64,000 nucleotides of DNA. Origin: CAZDVQ01 sp964508975 (lineage in GTDB: Bacteria > Bacteroidota > Bacteroidia > Chitinophagales > Saprospiraceae). Below, in pieces: positions 27,441 to 37,000 of this stretch. The stretch is from the NCBI GenBank assembly GCA_964508975.1, contig CAZDVQ010000014.1:23859-87858 (forward strand). The letters are read 5' to 3'. Within the stretch, counting starts at the first letter, position 1. The number at the start of each line of letters is the position of its first letter. Both the position numbers and the translations under genes were made by a program. Below the pieces are notes generated by a model. That model saw only the letters and a list, made by a program, of their open reading frames with translations, searched no databases and had not been told where the DNA came from.

Positions 27441-29933
27441 CTATTCTCCAGATTTTTTGTCGATACGCACTGGAAGGTTATCGTTGTATTTGATTTCAAC
27501 TTGTGGTATATCAAGGCTCAACACCTTAACCTCGGTACGGCGGTTGTACTGGTGTGCAGCCTCGGTACAATCTACACCATCCTTGCATTCGTTACGAGGA
27601 TTGTCTTCACCATAACCACGGGTGTAGATACGGTTGCGTTCAATACCTTTCGACACGATGTAATCGGCTGCAGCTTGGGCGCGTTTAGCCGAGAGTTTGG
27701 TGTTGTAAACACTAGAGCCACGGCTGTCGGTGTGCGAGCCCAGCTCAACTACCATCGAGCTGTAAGTCTTCATGAATTCAACTACCTTGTCAAGGTCTGG
27801 ACGAGCATCTTCGCGGATGTCAAATTTGTCAAAGTCGTAAAATACGCGGTTCAACTCCATCACGTAGCCTTCTTTCAAGTCGCCAGGGGTTACCGTGCTA
27901 ATTTTACCGGTGTTGAATACCAAGTTTTGTTGCACGCCATCTTTTGGACATTCAATACCGCGAAGTTTAATATCTTTAGTATCGCCGTTGAAGTTTTTCT
28001 TTTCGCCTTTCAGCACAAAATCACAACCACATTCAAGCGGGAAGAAAAATGCACCATTTTCGTCTGAACTAATCACGGTTTCATCGCCGTTACACATATT
28101 CAATAAGGTTACGGTAGCATTGGCAATTTTGTAGTTATCATATGAACCATTGAGTACATACCCCGAGATACCAACTGCTTTAGCTTTGGGTTTGGGCGCT
28201 TTCATCGGGATACCGTATTCCACTTTTTCTGAGCGTTTGATACCCGCTGTTGAGTACTCTGCCACGGCGTCTGAATAGCCAGTTTTACTCGCCTTGAACA
28301 CGTACTTGCGGTTGGGTTCCATGCGCATGCTGAAGCTACCATTATCGTTGGTTTCAAACAGCTCGGCTTCTTCTTCTGCGCTCGCATCTGAACCATCTTT
28401 GCGTTTTACGCTCACTTGGTACAAGCCATCGGCTTCGTCGCCATATGGCTTCAGTACAATTACATAGTCTTCGTCAGCATTGCCACCTGCAGCTGCGTCG
28501 GCAGCCAGCACGGTTACTTCTACATCTGCCTGGGGGATGCGCTGGTAGCTTTCTTCGTCAAATACAAAGATATTGCTCTCGATGATAATTGGTTCTTTAG
28601 CCTTTAAGCCATTCGGTGCATCGAATACATAAATATCATCCGAGCCTTTTCCGCCTGCACGGGCTGAAGTAAATAAGCCTTTTTTGCCCGCTTCATCCAG
28701 CACGAAGCCAAAATCATCAGCGGTAGTATTAAATGGTTTACCAATGTTTACAGGCACCGACCAGAACGTCGAGTCGCCCATGCTCACTTGCTTAGAATAG
28801 AAAATATCTAGACCGCCTACACCAGCATGGCCATTTGATGCGAAGTATAAGGTTCCGTCCGAGTGCATAAAAGGGAATAACTCGTTACCGGCAGTATTTA
28901 CGTTTGCACCCAAACTAACTGGCTTTGACCACGTTCCATCCTCAAATTCAGAGATGTAGAGGTCCATACCTCCCCTGCCACCAACACGGTCGGCAGCGTA
29001 TACTAGGTATTTTCCATCTGCCGAAATAGTAGGATGACAGTGCGCACGGTCAATATTATTATACTCAAACGCTTGTAAATTCTGCCATGTGCCATCAATC
29101 AACTCAGCCATGAAAATGCCCAAGCGGGTCATGCCCTTCTTGTTCTTCATTTTTTTACCCTTGTAGTACAGGTTACGGGTAAAATAAATTTTGTCGCCAC
29201 CTTTGTTAAATGAGGCAGAGCCTTCGTGAAACTCCGAGTTTATTTTGGTACTAAAAGGTTTAGCCTCTCCAAAGCTTGCTCCATCAAACGGGGCAAACCA
29301 AAGATCGTTGAAGTAATCTTTTGTCCAAATATCTGTACGCTTGGTCGTCAATCGGCTAGGATGCTTGCGGTTCGACACGAACACCACGCCGTTATCGTAA
29401 AACACAGGGCTAAAATCAAGTTTATCCGAGTTGAATCCAGCATTGGTAACGGTTACATTTTCAACCGTGCGGACATTTCCAGCCATTTTACAGCCGCGCA
29501 CCAACTCTTCGCCACGGGTATCTTTGGCCTTCTCATTTTCCAAACCATCAGCAATGGCCAAAGAGTCAAACCTTGATGCATACACAATGGCCTTGTCACA
29601 GTCGCCTATGGCTTGCAAACATTGGGCATAGTTAATCAGGTACTCAGCTTTATCGCTGCGTTTTACCAGCTGGCCATACCACACCGCGGCGTTGGCATAG
29701 TCACCGGTCAAACGATAACTATTGGCCATTTGGCTCATTTGGGTCACACTGGTTTTTTGGGCTTTCCCATCTTTACCCAGCTTACCCTGCCCATTTTTGT
29801 ATTCGTCAAGCGAAGCTTGATAGCCTTTCTTTTGGTACAGTTGCTCGGCTTTTTTGCTCTTTTGGGCTTGGGCAGCCAAACCAACAAGGAGCAAAACGAG
29901 TATCATCAGTAATTTGTATGTAGCGCGCATCAT
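27441..29933 (-). CDS. PorE-like OmpA-family protein (TPR / beta-propeller / CRD / OmpA)
   Basis: 830 residues. Signal peptide (LVGLAAQAQ), TPR region about 28-130 (QMANSYRLTGDYANAAVWYGQLV), WD40/PD40 propeller about 150-450 (DNGVVFVSNRKHPS, GDKIYFTRNLY, DLYISEFEDGTWSKPVSLG, DLYFASNGHAG-like blades), carboxypeptidase-regulatory-like domain about 600-685 (ISGYVLNGSYDNYKIANATV) and a C-terminal OmpA domain (FYDFDKFDIREDARPDLDKV, ELGSHTDSRGSSVYNTKLS, RRTEVKV) that should bind peptidoglycan. This domain order matches PorE of the T9SS, which anchors PorP and the trans-envelope complex to the cell wall. It is the last gene of the adhesin > PorP > PorE-like run; a GC-rich element (29974-30067) separates it from PorP. 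Confidence 0.9.
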   Translation of the reverse strand: MMRATYKLLMILVLLLVGLAAQAQKSKKAEQLYQKKGYQASLDEYKNGQGKLGKDGKAQKTSVTQMSQMANSYRLTGDYANAAVWYGQLVKRSDKAEYLINYAQCLQAIGDCDKAIVYASRFDSLAIADGLENEKAKDTRGEELVRGCKMAGNVRTVENVTVTNAGFNSDKLDFSPVFYDNGVVFVSNRKHPSRLTTKRTDIWTKDYFNDLWFAPFDGASFGEAKPFSTKINSEFHEGSASFNKGGDKIYFTRNLYYKGKKMKNKKGMTRLGIFMAELIDGTWQNLQAFEYNNIDRAHCHPTISADGKYLVYAADRVGGRGGMDLYISEFEDGTWSKPVSLGANVNTAGNELFPFMHSDGTLYFASNGHAGVGGLDIFYSKQVSMGDSTFWSVPVNIGKPFNTTADDFGFVLDEAGKKGLFTSARAGGKGSDDIYVFDAPNGLKAKEPIIIESNIFVFDEESYQRIPQADVEVTVLAADAAAGGNADEDYVIVLKPYGDEADGLYQVSVKRKDGSDASAEEEAELFETNDNGSFSMRMEPNRKYVFKASKTGYSDAVAEYSTAGIKRSEKVEYGIPMKAPKPKAKAVGISGYVLNGSYDNYKIANATVTLLNMCNGDETVISSDENGAFFFPLECGCDFVLKGEKKNFNGDTKDIKLRGIECPKDGVQQNLVFNTGKISTVTPGDLKEGYVMELNRVFYDFDKFDIREDARPDLDKVVEFMKTYSSMVVELGSHTDSRGSSVYNTKLSAKRAQAAADYIVSKGIERNRIYTRGYGEDNPRNECKDGVDCTEAAHQYNRRTEVKVLSLDIPQVEIKYNDNLPVRIDKKSGE

Positions 29934-29973
29934 AGAGCGTTTTTTCGGTTGAATTTCTTTTAAATTGTTTTTT

Positions 29974-30067
29974 GGGCGCGCCCCCTTCGGGGTCGGGCTG
30001 CTCCGGGTTCGCTATTCGCTCATACCGCTTCGCGGTACGCCTTCGGCGCCCTGCGCATCCCTCGCGC
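29974..30067 (-). repeat. GC-rich dispersed intergenic element, copy F
   Basis: T-run then GGGCGCGCCCCCTTCGGGG, CCGGGTTCGCTATTCGCTC, ACCGCTTCGCGGT and GCGCATCCCTCGCGC. It lies inside the putative operon between the PorP stop (30078) and the PorE-like start (29933), so its RNA would fold within the operon transcript. Confidence 0.7.
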
Positions 30068-30077
30068 AGATAAACTG

Positions 30078-30998
30078 CTAGAAGAACCTCGGGTTTTCTA
30101 AACTGGAATTGCGATAAATGAAGTCGTATCCAAGCAATACCTCAAACGAACCACTATTGTACTGTTGTAATTCCGACAAGGTGTAGTCGTAACCCACACC
30201 AAGGCGCAACTGTGGCGTAAGATTCCAGTGCAACAAGGCATCGAATGAATCTCCCATACGGTATGTAGCACCAACGGTCAGCTTATCCACGAAAATAAAA
30301 CTCAAGTTCAAATCCATGTCAAACGGCGAGTTCTCCACGTACTTCAACAACACGTTAGGGTTGATTTTCACCTTTGAGCTAATAGGCAACACTACGCCGC
30401 CCATACCAAACAAGTGCCTGCGCTCACGCGCCACAAAAAGATCGCCTGGATTTCCGCCAAAATCAAGGCTGTTGTTCAACAAGCTTGGCATCGACAAACC
30501 AGCGTACCAATTTTTGGTATGGTAATACAAGCCTGCACCAAAATTAGGTACAAATTTATTGGCGTTATACATCGGGATGCCAGCATCGTTCAGTTGTAAA
30601 GGCCGAGCCATATCCCAATTTACACGTACATTTTTGACACTACCCTGTACACCTATGCCCAATTTACCCGGGCCAAGTTTAAACCGGTAGGTATAAGCCA
30701 TCGAGGCTTTATAATTTTGGAAAAATGTCAAAGCATCTCGTTCAAGCATGATACCCAAACCTACCTTTTCTTTCCACATAGGTGTATGAAAAGTCAACGT
30801 TTGTGTGTTGGGAGCACCTTCCATGCCAACCCACTGATTGCGGTAAAGCGCCATCAAGCTTCCAGCTTCCCTACTACCTGCATAGGCAGGGTTCAACGCC
30901 AACTTGTTGAACATAAAGTTCGTGTAGTGCGCATCTTGCTGTGCTAGCAAGCTCGAAAATGAGCTAAACAGTAGGGCGATTAATAAAAGTTTTTTCAT
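30078..30998 (-). CDS. T9SS outer-membrane protein, PorP/SprF family (second copy)
   Basis: 306 residues. Signal peptide (SFSSLLAQ), then QDAHYTNFMFNKLALNPAYAG and LYRNQWVGMEGAPNTQTLTFH, hallmark PorP/SprF motifs, followed by barrel strands to FIYRNSSLENPRFF. This version is closer to the common SprF/PorP consensus than the first copy. It sits directly downstream of the 2498-residue type B adhesin (100 bp) and upstream of a PorE-like gene, the arrangement expected for an adhesin and its dedicated outer-membrane export partner. Terminal Phe fits BAM insertion. Confidence 0.94.
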   Translation of the reverse strand: MKKLLLIALLFSSFSSLLAQQDAHYTNFMFNKLALNPAYAGSREAGSLMALYRNQWVGMEGAPNTQTLTFHTPMWKEKVGLGIMLERDALTFFQNYKASMAYTYRFKLGPGKLGIGVQGSVKNVRVNWDMARPLQLNDAGIPMYNANKFVPNFGAGLYYHTKNWYAGLSMPSLLNNSLDFGGNPGDLFVARERRHLFGMGGVVLPISSKVKINPNVLLKYVENSPFDMDLNLSFIFVDKLTVGATYRMGDSFDALLHWNLTPQLRLGVGYDYTLSELQQYNSGSFEVLLGYDFIYRNSSLENPRFF

Positions 30999-31040
30999 GC
31001 TATAATAACTTTTGACTGTTGTCTAGATATTTAATTCGTT

Positions 31041-31097
31041 ACAGGTTGAGCCCTCCGGGCTAAGCAATGTACACTGCCCGGAGGGGATTCGACCTGT
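31041..31097 (-). promoter_or_regulatory. Intercistronic hairpin between the adhesin and PorP genes
   Basis: Outer stem ACAGGT/ACCTGT and inner stem GCCCTCCGGGC/GCCCGGAGGGG (10 of 11 pairs) close a 15-nt loop, ending 1 bp beyond the adhesin stop. There is no T-run on either strand, so it is not a classical terminator. It may stabilise the 3' end of the long adhesin message or tune PorP levels. Confidence 0.65.
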
Positions 31098-31098
31098 T

Positions 31099-34000
31099 CT
31101 ATCGGTGAATTACAGTATAACCCTGTAAAATGGTTTCGTCGGCATCGTTCAATTTCAGGATGTAGTAGTACGAGCCATCAGGCAAATCGGCCCCGTTGAA
31201 AGTTCCCGTCCAATCATTGCTGTAGCCAATAGCACGGAACACCTCATCGCCCCAGCGGTTAAACACGCTCAGTTCGTTGTTCGGGTAATTACCCAAACAT
31301 GGCACGATTAAGAAGTCGTTCACGCCATCTCCATTCGGGGTAAAGATATTGGGCACGAAGCAATCATTGAACTCACCAATTTTGAGGATAACCATAGCGG
31401 TATCGCACAAGTCAGGACAGTTACCGGCACAAATTTGGTAAATAAATGTATCGCGGCCGTAGTAATTCAAGTTGGTGGTGAAATCCCAAGTACCGCTCGC
31501 ATTTTGTGTCAAAATACCGTGGTTTGGCGCATCAACAATGCTAACGGTGTATGAGGTCACCGTAGTTACATCATCGTTCAGGAGTAAATCAATGCCAGTA
31601 ACGCCACCCTCGCCGGTTACAATGTCAAACGGTACGAAAACACTATCAATGTTTGCGGTTGGTATAGCCTCCTCGCGTACAATCATCACGCTATCGGATG
31701 AATAATCGACACAAGCACCATTTGAAAGCGTCCAGTAGAATACATTTTCGCCAGGCAACAAGTTAGCAACCAGGGTATTGGCATCATTAGGACTTACAAT
31801 AATGACACCGGCCTGTGCCTGTGTAACTTGTTGTGACCATAAGCCAATTCCAATGGATGGGCTTACTGCATCCAAGTTAAAGAGGTATGTTGCACAAGCA
31901 AAATCTGTTTCGCCGGCGTAAGCTTGTAAGGTTGGTAAAATATCTGAGGTTACACTTACGGTATCCCAGCTAAAGTCGCCACAATCAGCGTTAGTCAATA
32001 CCCATACAAACCTGTATGTGTTACCAGGGAGCAACCCATTTACACCAGTAGTCAACGCTGCTGGACTTGTAATGGTTACACCCTGCCCTGCTTGGAATAC
32101 GGTTTGCTCCCAACGGCCAGTAACACCCGGTGTTACTGGGGCAAGTGCTGTCAAAGTAGCAGTGTTGACATCACAGAGCGCTTGGTCAATACCCGCAAAG
32201 GCAATATCTGTAGCACTTGGCACGATGGCAACTACAATAGTATCTGCACTAGAACAGCCCGTAGCGTTATCAATTACAAGAACATAGTAAGTTCCTGCAT
32301 TGAATGGTGTAATGGCAGGTATGATTGGATTGCGCAAGGTGGAGGTAAATCCAGCAGGGCCACTCCATTGGTATGATAAACCTGCATTGAAAGTTGCATC
32401 CAAGGCCAAGTCAGTACCTGGGCAAACAGGCGAGTTAGAGCTCGCTTGCAAGCTAGGGAATGCACCTACTTGAACATTACCCGGTACCGATGGAATTGAA
32501 ATACAACCATCAACGTTGACCACTACACTATACGCCCCGTTTTGGGCAGGAGTAGCGGCTGGAATTAAATATTGTGCAATATTGGTACTGCCAAGTAGCG
32601 TACCATTGAAATACCAATCATAGGTTACTGTGGTTCCGTTCACTGGAGTAGTACCCAAAGCAATCGTTTCACCGATACATACCGGAGAGTTTGATGTAAG
32701 GCTTGGAACGTCTGGTCTTGGGGTTACAGTTAAATTCACCACTACTGGCTCTGAAGCACAACCTGCATTAGAGAACACTTCCAAACGGTAAGATCCTGAT
32801 TGAGCTGGCTGTACATTGCTAAATACAACATCTGGTGTTGTAGCAGAAAATCCATTTGGCCCAGTCCACAGATATGTAACGTTCGCACCACCGGTGTTAA
32901 CTGTAGATGCTAAAGTGACGTTAGCGCCTTGACAGTATGCACCACCACCGCTGATAGCGGTAATACTTGGGCGAGGATCAATCGTCAAAGTAAATGCTGC
33001 AGAGGTATCAGAAGTACAACCATCCACAACAACAATTACGCGGTAGGTTCCACCTTGAACAGCAGCCTGGACATTCAACATGGTGTAGGTATTATCACCA
33101 GAAGTGTAGCTAGCGCCATTTGGTAGTAACCAAGTATAAGAAACGGTATTACCAGAATAAACTGGTACGCTCAACGTAACTAGTTGGCCTGCGCAAACTG
33201 CCGCCGGACCACTTACTATGGGTTGTTGTGGCGCTACCGTAGCATCAATAACGGTGGTGTCCATCAAAGTTTGACAACCGTTGGCATCCACTGCATAAAC
33301 ATTGTATGTACCTGCGTAAGCATTGATAGCATTAGGGAAGACCACTTCGTTATCTTGGGTTATCAAATTGAAATTGTTGGGGCCAGTCCAATAGTATACA
33401 AATGGACCAGTACCGCCTTGAACGGTAGCCGTCAAAGTGATATCATCTGTAGGATCCATACATTCTAGGTCATCGCTCGTGGCGAGTAGCGTCGGTACTG
33501 GATGCACCACCAAGCTGAATGTCCCAGCACTTGAATTACAACCAGCAACATTGACTACAACTTGATAGGTACCTGTTAATGGAGACACCAAATTAAGGCT
33601 AGGATTTGTTGTTACTTGAGTACTTGCATTAGGTAGGGTCCAGGTGTAAGTTACGTTGCTGCCTACATATGTCTGCGTAGTCAAAGTAGTTGCCGTACCA
33701 GCACAAACACCAGATGGACCATTGATAACGGGCTGGCTTGGGCTTAAGTTAATATCAACCAAGGTTGTATCAATACCTGAAGTACAGCCATTGGCATCCA
33801 CCACAACAAGTGAGTAAACACCTGGGCTTACCTGACTTGCATTGGGGAATAAAACAGATGCCACACTAGATGTAATCGCACCGCCTGTTGGAGTTGACCA
33901 ATAATAGGTATAAGGTGCAGTGCCTCCGGTAACCGTAGCAGTCAACACAACATCGTCCGTTGCATTCATACATGGTATATCGTTGCTACTCGCCGTTGAC

Positions 34001-37000
34001 ACAGGTGTATCAAACACCGTTATTTGGGTACTAGCGGTTGTGGTACATCCAGACTGGTTTGTAGCGGTAACCGTATAAGTGCCCGACATCGCAGTAGTCG
34101 CATTGCTAAGCGTAGGATTACCCAAGTTCGATGCAAACCCTGCTGGACCAGACCAACTGTAGCTAGAAAAATTACCTCCACTGCTGGTTAGGGTTACACT
34201 CTGGCCTGCACAAACGGGTCCACTGTTCGATACTTGAACTGTAGGTACTTCAGAAACAAATAAGCAAACGAAGTTGCTCAAGTAATTCGCATCAAAAAGG
34301 CCAAAATTACTGAACCCGAAATTACCAGCAGGTAATCCTACCGCAGGTAGTGGGCTAGGCGCATTAGCCGCATCGTAGCTAAGTGCATGTACATTATAAA
34401 AACCACCTGCTTGTACACTTGATGTAAAGTCTCCGGTGTTGTTTACCGCTATTACAGTACCCGAAATTGGATCTTTAAGTACATACAATTGAGTATAGGC
34501 AGGGTTAGATGCTGCAATTGAAGTTATAGCTGGTTCTCCAAAACAAACAGTATCTCTAGTTACACAATTACACTGACCAACGTTAAATGTAGACAGGGCT
34601 TCAGCTACGCAACCGTTATTATCCGTGTAAACATAAGTAGCTTGGAAGGTACCCGCCCCAAGAGCTGCTGGTTCAAAAGCGCCATTGGCACTGACACTGC
34701 CTGACCAAGTTCCTCCTTGTGGCGTTGCATACAGCCAGCTTAAGCCTGCATTGGTACAGTAATCTATTGGACCAAGCACGTTAACTACTGGCCCAGCACC
34801 AATGGATACTATAGTGGCATCGGTATAAGTGCATCCGCCTAAGGTCGTCACGGTTAAATTATAAACACCTGCACTAGCAACCGTTACTCCTTGAATTTGA
34901 GTAACAGGACCATTGGCCGAGAAGCCTGCGGGACCAGCCCAATTATAAGTGGCTCCAAGTACCTCAGTAACGCTGAGGGTAACATTACCACCTTCACAAA
35001 CTGGACTTGAATTACTTAAAGTAAAGGAAGGTGTAGGCTCAACGAAGAAGCAGTAGTAATCAGACAAGAAGTCGGTATTGAAACAGCCTCTGTGCGTGAA
35101 GCCAAAATCACCGATAGGTAACCCAATGATTGGTAGTGGGCTTGGAGCATCAGTTGGTTCAAAGTTCAATGCATGAACGCGGTATGAATTACCTGCTACA
35201 ACCGTGTTTGTAAAGTTACCAGTCGAGTTAGAGTCTAAAACAATATTAGTAATAGCATCTACAAGGTAGTAAACCTGTGTATATCCCGCACTACCTCCAG
35301 ATGATGTAATAATCACCGGAGCGCCCTCGCATATAGTATCGTTGGCAGCACAAGAACAATCGTAAATATTGAACAATACAGACTGGGTTACATTGCAACC
35401 ATTAGGACTGTTGTAAGTATAGTAAGCTACAAAAGTACCTGCACCTAACGTTCCGGGGAAGAATGATCCAACCGCAGATACATCACCTGACCAAGTGCCA
35501 CCTGCCGGAGATGCAGTTAACCAGGCTTGGCCACTATTGGTACAAAAATCAATAGGTGTATCAATGGCAACTGTTCCATTTTGATTTACTTGAACGTAAG
35601 TGCTGGCTGTTGAAGTACAGCCGTTAACGTCCGTAATGACTAATACGTAAAGACCTTGGTTGGCGATAGTAGCCAAAGGTACGTTCGGGTTTGGAGAACT
35701 TGAGGCAAAACCGTTAGGTCCAGACCAGGCATATGTAACGCCTGCGGGCGCCACAGAACCCAACAGAATCAACGAGCTTTCACAAACAGGGCTATTACTT
35801 GACAAAGCGGGGGCGCCCAGTACAGGCGTTGGAGGCACGGTTACCGTTGTATTGACAATACAGCCAAGATCGTCAGTAACTACAACAGTATAAGTACCTG
35901 CTACAACACTATTGAATATATTGCTTGACTGAGCACCAAAGCCAATATCGTAACTGTAAGGAGCAGTACCTCCATTTACAGTAACTGTGATTACATTTCC
36001 GTTTGGATCACATCCTGGATTGTTGGCTATAGCACTAATAGTAGGCACACCAGATTGTGCTACCGTTGTCTGACCAACAGCGGTACAACCATTCTGAGTG
36101 TCGGTAACGGTGACGAAATAAGTACCCGGTTCATCCACAAATGGAGAAGCTGTGTTTGTACCAGATGCTAAACCAGGGCCATTCCATTGGTATGAAGCGG
36201 ATCCTGATAAGGTTGTAGAGCCAGATGCGTCTAATGCAATAGTCGGATTTGCACATGTCAAATCAGCTGGGCTGGCAATGGAAACAGTGGGTGCGGCTGT
36301 ATTGCTCGCCAAAGTTGCAGTGGCTGTTTGGGTACATCCATTTACCGTATTAGTAACTATTAAGCCATAAGCCCCTGGCTGGTTGACCGTTGGCGTTAGT
36401 GTAGCAGAGCCTGCTACAACACTTGGTCCCGACCATGCGTAGGTAAAGCCTGCGCCAGCTGAAGAGCCTGAACCGTCTAGTTGCACAGATGTCGCCGTGC
36501 AAGTTAAACTAACAGGGGCATTGGCAACTGCCGTTGGCAATGCATTATCAACTAATACCGTAGTACTAGCCGAAGCTGTACAGAAATTGCTTGTGTTGTT
36601 TACGATTAAGGTATAACTACCGCCTAGATTTGCGGTTGTCGTAATCGCATTACCAGCGCTGGCTAGACCTGGTCCACTCCAAACATAAGTTATATCTGGG
36701 CCAGTACTAGAACCCGTTCCCGATAGCGTGACAACGGTATCGGTACAAGTGATTGGTAAAGATTGAGCAACTACTGCAGTTGGCAATGTTGTATTACTAG
36801 TCACCGTAGCTGAAGCAGTAGCAGTACAGCCATTCGTTATGTCAGTGATTAATAAGTTATAGGCTCCGGCTTGGTTTACGATTGGGAGCAGTGATGTTGC
36901 ACCACTTACGATACCCGGGCCTGTCCATTGGGCCGTAAAGTTAGGTCCGTTGCTTGAGCCAGCACCTGAAACCTCAACTTGAGATTGAGCACAATTTAAG

